13,416 nt of DNA from Candidatus Acidiferrales bacterium (GCA_955651735.1 CATPAM010000104.1:1-13416); one strand, 5' to 3'; shown: positions 1 through 7,663, counted from the first letter of the stretch. The notes: generated by a model not told the origin, from the letters alone. Translations and numbers: made by a program.

Positions 1-1
1 C

Positions 2-721
2 AGCATGGTCGCGCGTTACTGGCCCAATGGCGATGAGGTGGGTCAGCAGATCAAATTCGGCGCCGCCGATTCCACGGAACCGTGGATGACTATCGTCGGC
101 GTCGTCGAAGACGTTCGCCAGCACTGGTGGAATCCCACCAGCCGGCCGACGATTTACGAACCCTTTTTCCAGACGCCGCAACGCTCCATGGTGTTTCTGA
201 TGCGCGTAGCCTTTAACCCGGCAGGTTATGTCTCGGGCATTCGCAACGTAGTGCGGGGCATTGATGATCAGATCGCTCTGACCGGTGTCGGCACTCTGGA
301 AACGGAGATCACGGATTCCATCGCGATAATCCGCATCATGGGCGTGCTGATGGCGCTGTTTGGCTGCGTTGCTCTGGCGCTGTCTTCGGTCGGAGTTTAC
401 GGCGTTCTCGCCGAAGGCGTCGCACGGCGCATACCGGAGATCGGCGTGCGCCTCGCTTTGGGGGCTGAGCCGCGCGATGTAATGAAATTGGTCCTGGGGC
501 AAGCGGTGAAACTCACGGGAATTGGCTTGGCCATCGGAGTACCGATTGCGTTTGCCGTGAACCGCGCCATGAGCAGCCTGATCTTCGGCATCGTGAGCAT
601 CAATCTGCTACTTCTCGCAGGCTTCACCCTCCTTTTGCTCCTCGTCGCTCTCGCCGCCGCGTACATCCCCGCGCGTCGCGCCATGCGAGTCGATCCTATT
701 GTCGCCCTGCGTTACGAATAG
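2..721 (+). CDS. FtsX/MacB-type ABC transporter permease, acidobacterial ADOP-like (3' part)
   Basis: The reading frame is open at the left edge, so only the last 239 residues are present; the family is usually about 800 residues. The first ~105 residues fit the end of a MacB-type periplasmic core domain. Three hydrophobic segments of an FtsX domain follow, at roughly residues 110-135, 162-188 and 195-220 counted from the Met at base 5. The protein ends with the typical C-terminal motif IPARRAMRVDPIVALRYE. Such proteins sit in the inner membrane and, with a MacB-like ATPase, act in efflux or lipoprotein/peptide transport. In acidobacteria they often occur as duplicated orphan permeases without an adjacent ATPase, and no ATPase gene follows here. 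The substrate is unknown. The family assignment is secure; the ADOP label is an inference from the organism type. Confidence 0.9.
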   Translation, partial: SMVARYWPNGDEVGQQIKFGAADSTEPWMTIVGVVEDVRQHWWNPTSRPTIYEPFFQTPQRSMVFLMRVAFNPAGYVSGIRNVVRGIDDQIALTGVGTLETEITDSIAIIRIMGVLMALFGCVALALSSVGVYGVLAEGVARRIPEIGVRLALGAEPRDVMKLVLGQAVKLTGIGLAIGVPIAFAVNRAMSSLIFGIVSINLLLLAGFTLLLLLVALAAAYIPARRAMRVDPIVALRYE

Positions 722-787
722 CTGGGCCAGTTGCGCTGAGTGTGTTTCTGAACCGCACTTCCTCCGTGTAATTCGCAGCTAGATTGG

Positions 788-1303
788 TCAGAGCGGCTGC
801 TCAAGATATGGGGGCAGCGAGGTGCTCTGCGCGGCAACTAAGTGATAGCCTCCGGCGCCGTATAAATACACGTGCAGTACACGCATTTGACTGCTCATTC
901 GCTGTCCCTTCAGCACCACCCGCATCGACCACGTGCTGGTGGCTACCGCGACGTCACGATACAGCCGTACTTTAATGTCGGAAGCCGTGAACGACTCATA
1001 CTTGATCTCCGGTGCCTGCACCACCGCGATAAAGGAAGACTTATCAACGTTTTGGCCCCGTGACAGCACCCCGTTGAAATCATCGGTGTACACCCGCCGG
1101 AAGAATGTCCCGTCTCCGAGCTGAATGGCCCGCGCCGTCTCCTTTTCCAAAGCAATCACTTCCTGACGCTGCAGCTCCGCATTTGGACGCTCGAGCATGC
1201 ATGCTTCCATGCACACTTCTCGCTGGCCCTGTCGCGCATCCTGCGGATGCAGGGGAGGGGCGACAGCAAACCAAGTAATCAGAACAAGCGCAATCTTTTT
1301 CAT
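788..1303 (-). CDS. Secreted DUF4440 / NTF2-like (SnoaL-fold) protein
   Basis: A 171-residue protein. The N-terminus MKKIALVLITWFAVA is a hydrophobic export signal. From about residue 46 it shows the DUF4440 pattern: a helix (EVIALEKETARAIQLGD), FFRRVYTDDFNGVLSRG, and later strands including VAVATSTWSMRVV and a final HLVAAQSTSL. This is the cone-shaped NTF2 fold seen in small ligand-binding proteins and in ketosteroid-isomerase-like enzymes. The frame runs up to base 1360, but the start at 1303 is preferred because GGGAGG lies 9 bases upstream and the signal peptide begins there. Residues 31-35 form a Cys-x3-Cys pair just after the signal. The gene is divergent from the metallo-hydrolase at 1525, with about 220 bases between them. 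The ligand and any activity are unknown; fold confidence is good. Confidence 0.82.
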   Translation of the reverse strand: MKKIALVLITWFAVAPPLHPQDARQGQREVCMEACMLERPNAELQRQEVIALEKETARAIQLGDGTFFRRVYTDDFNGVLSRGQNVDKSSFIAVVQAPEIKYESFTASDIKVRLYRDVAVATSTWSMRVVLKGQRMSSQMRVLHVYLYGAGGYHLVAAQSTSLPPYLEQPL

Positions 1304-1524
1304 GCGTTCGAGCCTCCCTCGGGAATAAAAACGACGGTAATGAAGGTTTCTTTTCTCCAAGTATAGGGAGCGCGAACGCAGAAGCTTGGTTTACTAGGGA
1401 TGGTGTGTGCAATCGAAAACGGGCGCAGCGCTTCAAAGCACGGCTTGCGGCACGAGGTTCTGCTAATATACCGTTAACTTCTTGCCAGGCATCCAAACTC
1501 ACCTAACTTGATCAGAGGAGTTTC

Positions 1525-2652
1525 ATGACTATCCCTCACCAAGCGGTCAGCGCCAGGGCATTCTCCCGCCGCAGCTTTATCACGCAAGCGTCGTGTTTCG
1601 GCGCCTTCTACGCTCTCGCGCAAACAATCCCACTCGCCTCGTTTGCCGAAACCGTAGGCATCGACTCCCGGGTTTCGTCGACCCCGCTGGTCGACAAGGG
1701 TTTCGCTTCCGTACGCAAGATCGGCAACGGTCTTTACGCCACGATTTCCGATCCATCGAAGGGCAGGACCACGTTATGCAACGGCGGCTTCCTGGCGGGC
1801 ACGGACGGGGCTCTACTCATCGAGGGATTCACGACTCCAGCGGGCGCCTCTTTTCAGATGGATGCGCTGCGCATGGTTACTCAGGTTCCCGTGAAGGCCG
1901 CGCTGGACACCCACTATCACTTCGATCATTCGATGGGGAATGCTTTCTACGGAGCGAACGGCGTGCCTGTATGGGCACATGCAGCGGTCGCACAACGTAT
2001 CGTGGAAAGCTACTCTCCACTGCAAGGGGCCGAAAAGGCTGCGGTGCTGGGACCTTTTGAGAAGCGTGTCGCGGATGCCAAGTCGGATGCCGAGCGCCAA
2101 CACGCGCAGAGCGATCTCGGCGCGATTACTGGCGTGTTTCAAATTGCCAATGCGAGTGTGCTGGCATTGCCCAATCATCCCATTGATCCCGCAAGACTAC
2201 CCATGAGCATCGACTTAGGTGGGTTGACCGCCGTTCTGGAGTCGTATCTGGGACATTCCGGCACGGACGTCGTCGTGCGGGTACCGGAGCAAAACGTGGT
2301 GTATACAGGCGATCTGCTCTTTAGTGGATGGTATCCGGTCGCTGTCGACGATAAAGCGACGATCTCCGGATGGCGCGCCACGCTGGCGAAATTCGCGGCC
2401 TTTGATAAAGACACGCTGTTTGTTCCGGGGCACGGCCAGGTGTGCGGCCAGGAGGGAATCGCCACCATTCGCGAGGTTTTCGACGACATTGCTGCTCAGG
2501 CGGAAAAAATGTTCAAGGCGGGCGTTCCCGTTCAGGAAGCTGTTCATCGATATGTGGTGCCGGACAAATTCAAGAATTTTCCGATCTACGCCTGGGGCTT
2601 CACGATCGGGCCGACCATCACGAAGCTCTACGCCGATTGGCAGGTGAAGTAG
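1525..2652 (+). CDS. Tat-exported MBL-fold metallo-hydrolase
   Basis: A 375-residue protein with a twin-arginine signal: SRRSFI at residues 14-19, a hydrophobic stretch, and a probable cleavage after SFA at residue 41. It should therefore fold, with metal bound, before export to the periplasm. The metallo-beta-lactamase metal ligands are all present: HYHFDH at residues 130-135 (the HxHxDH motif), His244 in GHSGTD, Asp263 in YTGDLLF, and His303 in PGHG. It is thus probably an active dinuclear metal hydrolase. It resembles the broad class of periplasmic MBL-fold proteins seen near quinoproteins and B3-like hydrolases rather than a recognised antibiotic-resistance lactamase. The substrate cannot be read. 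The start has AGAGGAG 4 bases upstream of the ATG. The gene is divergent from the DUF4440 gene and convergent with the porin ending at 2713. Confidence 0.92.
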   Translation: MTIPHQAVSARAFSRRSFITQASCFGAFYALAQTIPLASFAETVGIDSRVSSTPLVDKGFASVRKIGNGLYATISDPSKGRTTLCNGGFLAGTDGALLIEGFTTPAGASFQMDALRMVTQVPVKAALDTHYHFDHSMGNAFYGANGVPVWAHAAVAQRIVESYSPLQGAEKAAVLGPFEKRVADAKSDAERQHAQSDLGAITGVFQIANASVLALPNHPIDPARLPMSIDLGGLTAVLESYLGHSGTDVVVRVPEQNVVYTGDLLFSGWYPVAVDDKATISGWRATLAKFAAFDKDTLFVPGHGQVCGQEGIATIREVFDDIAAQAEKMFKAGVPVQEAVHRYVVPDKFKNFPIYAWGFTIGPTITKLYADWQVK

Positions 2653-2712
2653 CGGCGGGAGCGGCTTAAACAGGCTTTGTCAGGCTTTTTGCTGAAGGTA
2701 GTGCAGCTCAAG

Positions 2713-3951
2713 CTACTGCGAATCAAATCCAAAGATCAGCCCGAAGATGAGCAGATGCTGCGTCGGCGTCAGCGCAATCACGCCAGGCGAAACTTCCGCT
2801 CCCCGGAAAAAGCCGCCGCCCTTTCCGCCTGAATCGTCGAAGCGATATTCTAGCCGTGTGATGGTAGTGGTCTTCCGGTAGGGCAGTTTGTATTCGAGCG
2901 TGCCAGTCGCCGCCTTGATCAACTGGACCGATCCGGTCCATCGCCCGTCGCGATCCCAGGCCATTTCCGGCCGCGCCGTTACGCTCCAGGGACCGTGCAC
3001 TATTAGATGAACGGGTAACTGTGCGGACATCCATAATGCGCGCGGATTTCCAGGCGCATCGAGTCTTTCCGTTCCGACCTGGTACTCAAACGCAAGCGTC
3101 AGACGATCTCTCTTCCATTCCGTGATGGTGTCCGAAAAGAATCGCCAAAACTCCAGCGCGGTGTTGGACTGATGCGGACCGTAAAGCAGGGTCTCCTTAA
3201 ACGTCACATGGTCGGTGGGAAGATAAGCAAGCTGTCCGCCTACGCTGGGCACGCTGTTTGGATGCGCGAGATGGAAATAGTCATTGACGACGAATGCGGT
3301 CATCGTGATTTTTTTGCTGTAGGGATAGCTCGCGTTCACCCCAAACATGAGGTAGGGAGTGTAGTCTCCTCCCCAGGGCCGGGTGTACGTGAAATTGTCC
3401 TTGGCATAGAGCGAGTCGTATCCGATCAGACCGTTGAACAGGCCCGCTTGCAGCGTCAACCCTTTACCTACCGGCGACAAGTAGGATATATCCGCAAGCC
3501 CAAAGTGTCGCAGCCAATCCGAGCCGCTTACCTTCGGCGCCGTTGCCGAGAAGCCGAAGTTCTCCGAGTCCTTGCCCGCCTGCACCGCCAGCTCCATGCC
3601 CCAACGGGAGTTTTCCGAAGCGAGTTTTTTCACACCGGCACCCGCCATATTCAAATCCAGTTCGTCCACTTTGAATGCCGTGCTGCGACTGCGGAATAGG
3701 TGGTTGGCGGGATGATTGAAGTCCAGCAGATAACCCGCATCGACGAACCCGTAGTACTGCCATTTGGCTGCCGAGGGCGGAGTGGCAGCGTCTGGTTCCT
3801 GCTGGACCGATGTTGCAGCGTCAGCTGCTGCGCTGCTCACCTTGTTGCTGGCAGGTTCGTCCGCGAATACGATTGCCAAATGCGAAATCATCCACCAAGA
3901 TGCAACGACCACCACCCCAAATAGTCTTCTCTCGAGACCGAACGCATCCAT
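2713..3951 (-). CDS. Outer-membrane beta-barrel porin, BBP2 (OmpL-like) family
   Basis: A 412-residue protein with a signal peptide (hydrophobic core at about residues 10-29, likely cleavage after VFA at residue 30). A low-complexity Ala/Ser/Pro segment follows, then an amphipathic barrel starting at WQYYGFVDAGYLLDF. Typical BBP2 features are FNHPANHLF, the paired GLFNGLIGYDSLY / NFTYTRPWGGDYTPYLMFG segments, and regularly alternating strands to the C-terminus (LLIFGLIFGFDSQ). Proteins of this family are putative outer-membrane channels of unknown substrate. A GTG six bases upstream (3957) is in frame, but the Shine-Dalgarno GAGGAG overlaps it and lies 5 bases before the ATG at 3951, so the ATG is chosen. 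The gene stands alone: convergent with the MBL gene, divergent from the small secreted protein at 4145. Confidence 0.85.
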   Translation of the reverse strand: MDAFGLERRLFGVVVVASWWMISHLAIVFADEPASNKVSSAAADAATSVQQEPDAATPPSAAKWQYYGFVDAGYLLDFNHPANHLFRSRSTAFKVDELDLNMAGAGVKKLASENSRWGMELAVQAGKDSENFGFSATAPKVSGSDWLRHFGLADISYLSPVGKGLTLQAGLFNGLIGYDSLYAKDNFTYTRPWGGDYTPYLMFGVNASYPYSKKITMTAFVVNDYFHLAHPNSVPSVGGQLAYLPTDHVTFKETLLYGPHQSNTALEFWRFFSDTITEWKRDRLTLAFEYQVGTERLDAPGNPRALWMSAQLPVHLIVHGPWSVTARPEMAWDRDGRWTGSVQLIKAATGTLEYKLPYRKTTTITRLEYRFDDSGGKGGGFFRGAEVSPGVIALTPTQHLLIFGLIFGFDSQ

Positions 3952-4075
3952 CCGCACTCCTCGTTAAGGTTCGAGGAAATCCTAGATGCTTGAGGGTTAG
4001 AAAGAAAGTCGCAACACCGACACGAGCATTCACGGCGCAACAATATTTCGAATACGGAACATTTGAATTTCTAGT

Positions 4076-4104
4076 TTGACGTTGAGCTAACGGGGTTTAA
4101 GAAT
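4076..4104 (+). promoter_or_regulatory. Putative sigma70-type promoter of the small secreted protein gene
   Basis: TTGACG at 4076-4081 (5 of 6 to the -35 consensus), a 17-base spacer, and AAGAAT at 4099-4104 (4 of 6 to the -10 consensus). This would start transcription about 30 bases before the ATG at 4145, leaving room for the GAGGAGG ribosome site. It was read by eye only and there is no direct evidence of activity. Confidence 0.4.
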
Positions 4105-4144
4105 GCCGCTAATTCGGCCCCGGTCCAATAGAGGAGGATCCGCG

Positions 4145-4477
4145 ATGAAAAAACTGGTCCTTTCTTTTCTGCTGCTTCCGCTGCTGCAGGCCGGAACAGC
4201 TTTCGGTCAGAACAATGTTCATGGTAAGTCCACGGCACCCAAGGCATCCGCCATCTCCGGCACGGTCAGCCAGGACGGAAAAAGGCTGATCGGAAAAAAC
4301 GGCGAGCCCTGGTTGGTGGAGAATTCCGGCGCGCTGGCTGGTCACGAGGGCCAGCAGGTTAAGGTGAAATGCCAGCTTTCCTCGGGCAGTCACGACATAC
4401 ACGTACTTTCCGTCAAAACGGTGGCCACGCAAACTAAGTACGCCGTCAACCTGGGTGATGCGGCGTTTAGACGCTAG
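4145..4477 (+). CDS. Small secreted beta-rich protein, DUF5818-like
   Basis: A 110-residue protein beginning MKKLVLSFLLLPLLQAGTAFG, a clear Sec signal peptide cleaved at about residue 21. The mature part contains ISGTVSQDGKRLIGKNGE, then GALAGHEGQQVKVKCQLSS and IHVLSVKTV. The order G-x-V / L-x-G-x-x-V-x-V-x / I-x-V-x-x-V resembles the small beta-barrel (OB-like) secreted proteins common in acidobacteria and annotated as DUF5818. I recognise the pattern but not a function. The frame is open from 4103, but GAGGAGG lies 7 bases upstream of the ATG at 4145, where the signal peptide begins, so that start is firm. It sits between two BBP2 porin genes on the opposite strand, divergent from one and convergent with the other. 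A possible role in the envelope is inferred only from export and neighbours. Confidence 0.8.
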   Translation: MKKLVLSFLLLPLLQAGTAFGQNNVHGKSTAPKASAISGTVSQDGKRLIGKNGEPWLVENSGALAGHEGQQVKVKCQLSSGSHDIHVLSVKTVATQTKYAVNLGDAAFRR

Positions 4478-4535
4478 GGAGACCGTCACGGGATGATTCT
4501 CACCGCGAGATCCGCGTTCCGGGGTTCCCGTCTAT

Positions 4536-6284
4536 CTAGAACTTGACGAGGATAGCCAAGTCAATGCGGTTCTCGATCTTCTTGAGGTCTGGCGCAAAGC
4601 CCGGCACGAATGCCCCGGGCGATCCGCAGATGTTTTCCACAATAGGAACCGTCGGGCATTGACTAGACGTTGGCGTAACCCCTCCGGGTCCGCTCCAATA
4701 CGGTACATTTGCAGCGCGATGATCAAACTCCCAGCGGAATGTAATGTATTGGCTAGGCATGTAATCGAAGGTTGCTGACGCATCCCAAGCTTTGAACTGG
4801 TCCCCCGGATTTTCCGTAAAGTAAGGCGTGCCTGACGCCGCAGTGGCGCCATTGATCGGCGGCAGCAGCACCAAATAGCGTCCCGGATTGTTAATTTTGC
4901 CGCCGCCCAGAGTCAAACCGTAGCGGTCGTGGTTAAACCAGAAGCGGTTATAGAACATGAAGCCAAGGAAGCTTTGCTTCGGGCCCTTGGCCGAATTACC
5001 GAAGCAGCTAACGCCGCCGCCGTGTTCGCATCCGATGTCGCCGGTCAGAGAGAAAGCCGCCTTGCTGAGCAAATTTTCCTGGTGGTCCAAGTATTTGATC
5101 TCGATACTGTCATCGCTGTGGTAACGGATGCGGCCCGAGACGCCCAGCGCCTCTTCACCTAGAGCGTATTGATTTCCGAGGACCGACAGCCATCCATTCG
5201 GCCGCCACAGGATCTGCATCCCAAATCCCGGCCGACCGTTAAATCGGCCGTACGACTGCCAGCCATTAACAAACCACGGCTCGATCTTCAGATGTTCTGT
5301 TGGGAAAATCTGTACGCGTACGCCGTTGAAGAACCATGGCGTATTCGAAGAAACGTATGACGGCTGATACGCCCAGTTGTCGAATTGGTAGTAACTGAAA
5401 AGCCCGATGTAGGACATGAAGATCCCCGCATCCACGTTGATCCCATGCAGTGCGTTGAAGTGGTAGCCACCGTAAGCCTCAGAAATATACCGGTACGCAT
5501 TGTCTAGCTGCCACTGACCGCGCGCCGGGCTGGCGTCATTGCGCGGCGTCGTCTGCGAGTACAAGCCAAACTGCGTCATCAAGCGCGCGCGTACATTGTC
5601 ATAGTGGAAGTCGCCACCAACGCCGAGCTGCGTCACCTGGACTTCGCCGTGCCGGAAGACCTCGCTCGATCCGCCGATCGTGTCGTCCTTCGGGTGATTG
5701 AAGCTGTAAACGTAATCAACGTCGGCCCTAATTTCCGGCGTAAAGAATTTCGTGTCCATCGGCGATTCTTTGGTCCGCGCATTGCCGTTCAGCCAGGTGA
5801 AATCGGCGAACGCAAAGGGTTCGGCCTTTCCAGGCTTGGCCGCGCCGGACTTGCCCTTTTCCGTAGCTTGCGGACCCATCGTTGCGCCCCCTGAATTCTT
5901 CGCGATGGCATCCAGAACGGGCGTTGCCGCCGGGGCGAAAGCAGCGCTTACCGACCCGCTAGCCACGCTTCTCTCATTTTCCGGAGTCGGCAGCGCCATT
6001 GAGCTTGCGCGAATGGGCTGCGACGCCCCAATCTCAGTTCCGGACGCGGGTGGCTTGCTGCTATTGGCCTCCAGTTCGGCTACGCGCTTCTCCAACAGCT
6101 CCACGCGATCCAATAGCAATCGTTCGCGCTCCGTTAATGGAGCGGGCGCCTCGATCCTTGGAGGCTTTGCTTTTGGCGTCTCGTTTTTCCCGTCCCCATC
6201 TGCCAGTGCCCAACCAGGACACAAAATGCACACCAACGCCAACGTCAGTGGCGTGATTATTGTTCTTCTTGCGAACGCACGCAT
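4536..6284 (-). CDS. Large BBP2-type outer-membrane porin with N-terminal coiled coil
   Basis: A 582-residue protein. It has a signal peptide with likely cleavage after ALA at residue 28, then a Pro/Lys-rich linker. A short heptad coiled coil follows at residues 50-74 (LTERERLLLDRVELLEKRVA), of the kind found in front of trimeric porins. Next comes an Ala/Pro/Ser-rich linker to about residue 165 and a beta-barrel domain starting at FAFADFTWLNGNA. The barrel carries the BBP2 signature around GIFMSYIGLFSYYQFDNWAY and WFVNGWQSYGRFNG, and the protein ends DLAILVKF with the C-terminal Phe used by BAM substrates. Four barrel cysteines fall in two close pairs, 419/427 and 543/553. AAGGAG lies 6 bases before the ATG at 6284; an in-frame TTG at 6308 has no such support. 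It is probably an outer-membrane channel of unknown substrate. Confidence 0.85.
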   Translation of the reverse strand: MRAFARRTIITPLTLALVCILCPGWALADGDGKNETPKAKPPRIEAPAPLTERERLLLDRVELLEKRVAELEANSSKPPASGTEIGASQPIRASSMALPTPENERSVASGSVSAAFAPAATPVLDAIAKNSGGATMGPQATEKGKSGAAKPGKAEPFAFADFTWLNGNARTKESPMDTKFFTPEIRADVDYVYSFNHPKDDTIGGSSEVFRHGEVQVTQLGVGGDFHYDNVRARLMTQFGLYSQTTPRNDASPARGQWQLDNAYRYISEAYGGYHFNALHGINVDAGIFMSYIGLFSYYQFDNWAYQPSYVSSNTPWFFNGVRVQIFPTEHLKIEPWFVNGWQSYGRFNGRPGFGMQILWRPNGWLSVLGNQYALGEEALGVSGRIRYHSDDSIEIKYLDHQENLLSKAAFSLTGDIGCEHGGGVSCFGNSAKGPKQSFLGFMFYNRFWFNHDRYGLTLGGGKINNPGRYLVLLPPINGATAASGTPYFTENPGDQFKAWDASATFDYMPSQYITFRWEFDHRAANVPYWSGPGGVTPTSSQCPTVPIVENICGSPGAFVPGFAPDLKKIENRIDLAILVKF

Positions 6285-6285
6285 T

Positions 6286-6413
6286 TCTCTCTCCTTCCGG
6301 ACTGGCAACGGAATTGTCTGAGGAATTTACGAGCGCCGGGTAAGCTCGGGCGCTCGTTCGTTGCCATCAGATGCTAAGGCGCGGCCTGTTAAGAAATCAT
6401 AAAAGGAGAGAGA
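6286..6413. repeat. Exact 11-base inverted repeat: porin Shine-Dalgarno and its upstream complement
   Basis: On the minus strand AAGGAGAGAGA (bases 6296-6286) contains the Shine-Dalgarno of the porin gene at 6284. Its perfect complement TCTCTCTCCTT lies about 107 bases upstream on the same strand (bases 6413-6403). The two arms could pair in any RNA that contains both and would hide the ribosome site. Both arms are low-complexity purine/pyrimidine runs, so chance is not excluded. Confidence 0.5.
6329..6357 (-). other. GC-rich 9-bp stem-loop in the porin leader
   Basis: ACGAGCGCC at 6329-6337 and GGCGCTCGT at 6349-6357 are a perfect 9-bp inverted repeat with an 11-base loop. It lies 44-73 bases upstream of the porin ATG and about 150 bases downstream of the mqnE stop. 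No U-run follows on either strand, so it is not a canonical intrinsic terminator. It could be a structured mRNA leader, a mild end signal for the mqnE transcript, or a protein-binding dyad. Confidence 0.6.
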
Positions 6414-6425
6414 GCATTTTGTAAG
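6396..6425 (-). promoter_or_regulatory. Putative promoter of the large porin gene
   Basis: On the minus strand CTTACA (6425-6420, 4 of 6 to the -35 consensus), an 18-base spacer, and TATGAT (6401-6396, 5 of 6 to the -10 consensus). Transcription would start near 6389, giving a leader of about 105 bases that contains the 6329-6357 hairpin. The spacer itself holds the complement of the porin ribosome site. It was read by eye. Confidence 0.45.
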
Positions 6426-6505
6426 GGCCAACTCGACTCGTCGGTTCGTGCTGTCTGTCGGAAAAATGGGGCTAGTTCGGATAATCTACACGGAAAAAAC
6501 GGAAC

Positions 6506-7663
6506 CTAAACATTCAAGGTGAGCGAGACGAGATCGGCCCGCGGCGCCGGTGGCGCCGCCGGCAGCTTTGAACGATCGACCGGCCGATACAGAGTATCGC
6601 GCTCCACCGGCACGCGCCCGGCCGCACGGATGAGGCGTTCCAGTTCCGCGCGCGGAGTGAACTCCGAAGTTTTCGCCCCAGCATCATGGTAGATCTTTTC
6701 TTCCACCACCGTGCCATCCAGATCGTTGGCGCCGAAGCGCAAAGCGATTTGCGCAATGCTCGGCGTGAGCATGATCCAATACGCCTTGATGTGGTCAAAG
6801 TTGTCGAGCAGCAGCCGCGCAATCGCGATATTGCGCAGATCGGCGTAGCCCGTTGGCTTCGGTATATAGGACAGCGACGTGTTGTCCGGATGAAACGCCA
6901 GCGGGATAAACGTCACAAACCCGTGCGTCTGGTCCTGCAATTCCCGCAATTTCACGAGATGGTCTACGCGTTCCTCCTCGGTTTCCACGTGCCCGTAGAG
7001 CATGGTTGCGTTCGAGCGCAATCCGATTTCGTGCGCCTGCCGCGCAATGCTCAGCCACATCTGTCCGCTCACTTTGTGATCGCAAATGATTTTGCGCACG
7101 CGCGGATGAAAAATCTCCGCGCCCCCGCCGGGCAGCGAATCCACGCCGGCTTCTTTCATTTTCAGCAGTGTCTCCCGGACGGAAAGCTTCGCGATTCGCG
7201 CGAAATAACCCACTTCGACCATCGTGAACGCTTTCAGGTGCACGCTTCCAAAGCGCTGCTTCAGTCCGCGAATCAGCTCCAGGAAATAATCGAACGACAA
7301 ATCCGGATGCAAGCCGCCGACAATGTGGAATTCCGTGGCCCCTTCGCGCACGCCCTGTTCCGCGCGCTGGTAAATTTCCTCCAGCGCAAACGTGTAGGCG
7401 CCCGGCGCGCTCGGATCTCGCCCAAACGCGCACAACTTGCAGTGCGCCACGCAAACATTGGTGGGATTGATGTGCCGGTTGACATTGAAGTACGTTACGT
7501 TGGCGTGTCGCTTCTCGCGAACATGGTTCGCCAGCCATCCAACCGCCAACAAATCCGGCGAGCGGTAAAGCGCAATGCCGTCCTGAACAGTGAGCCGCTC
7601 CTCGGCGAGCACTTTGTCCGCAATGGGCTTCAGCCGCTGATCGCTAATGGTCAATTTCGACAT
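6506..7663 (-). CDS. mqnE: Aminodeoxyfutalosine synthase (radical SAM)
   Basis: A 385-residue cytoplasmic enzyme. MqnE joins 3-[(1-carboxyvinyl)oxy]benzoate to the adenosyl radical of SAM to give 6-amino-6-deoxyfutalosine in the futalosine route to menaquinone. The radical-SAM cluster motif CVAHCKLC (Cys71, Cys75, Cys78; CX3CX2C) follows HINPTNV. Also visible are the family segments FHIVGGLHPD (about 111-120), LPGGGAEIFHPRVR and the C-terminal GANDLDGTVVEEKI. The relatives MqnC and CofH share the fold, but the LPGGGAEIFHPRVR and HIVGGLHP combination fits MqnE best. It is the last gene of the minus-strand run ubiX - mqnP - mqnE, with a 65-base gap after mqnP. The start at 7663 has only a weak GGAAG 10 bases upstream. 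Confidence 0.95.
   Translation of the reverse strand: MSKLTISDQRLKPIADKVLAEERLTVQDGIALYRSPDLLAVGWLANHVREKRHANVTYFNVNRHINPTNVCVAHCKLCAFGRDPSAPGAYTFALEEIYQRAEQGVREGATEFHIVGGLHPDLSFDYFLELIRGLKQRFGSVHLKAFTMVEVGYFARIAKLSVRETLLKMKEAGVDSLPGGGAEIFHPRVRKIICDHKVSGQMWLSIARQAHEIGLRSNATMLYGHVETEEERVDHLVKLRELQDQTHGFVTFIPLAFHPDNTSLSYIPKPTGYADLRNIAIARLLLDNFDHIKAYWIMLTPSIAQIALRFGANDLDGTVVEEKIYHDAGAKTSEFTPRAELERLIRAAGRVPVERDTLYRPVDRSKLPAAPPAPRADLVSLTLNV

Noticed and set aside
1194..1205. 12-base palindrome AGCATGCATGCT
   Set aside because: It lies inside the DUF4440 coding sequence and is explained by codons for the Ala-Cys-Met-Leu stretch.
1300..1320. GTTCGAGCC resembling a tRNA T-loop, and a similar GGTTCGAGG near 3968
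   Set aside because: Neither has a pairing T-stem, acceptor stem or anticodon arm at tRNA spacing. The first lies in the leader of the DUF4440 gene.
2653..2712. Possible bidirectional terminator between the converging MBL and porin genes
   Set aside because: The visible repeat is a tandem 10-mer (CAGGCTTTGT/CAGGCTTTTT at 2671-2690), a direct rather than inverted repeat, so no stem forms. A T-run is present without a hairpin.
3172..3699. A 175-codon + strand frame inside the first porin gene
   Set aside because: It is fully contained within a convincing signal-peptide-bearing porin, has Arg/His-rich shadow-type composition and no ribosome site.
6538..6562. Repeated GGCGCC units near the 3' end of mqnE
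   Set aside because: They encode the Pro/Ala-rich C-terminal tail (PAAPPAPRAD) and look like a consequence of codon choice, not an independent element.
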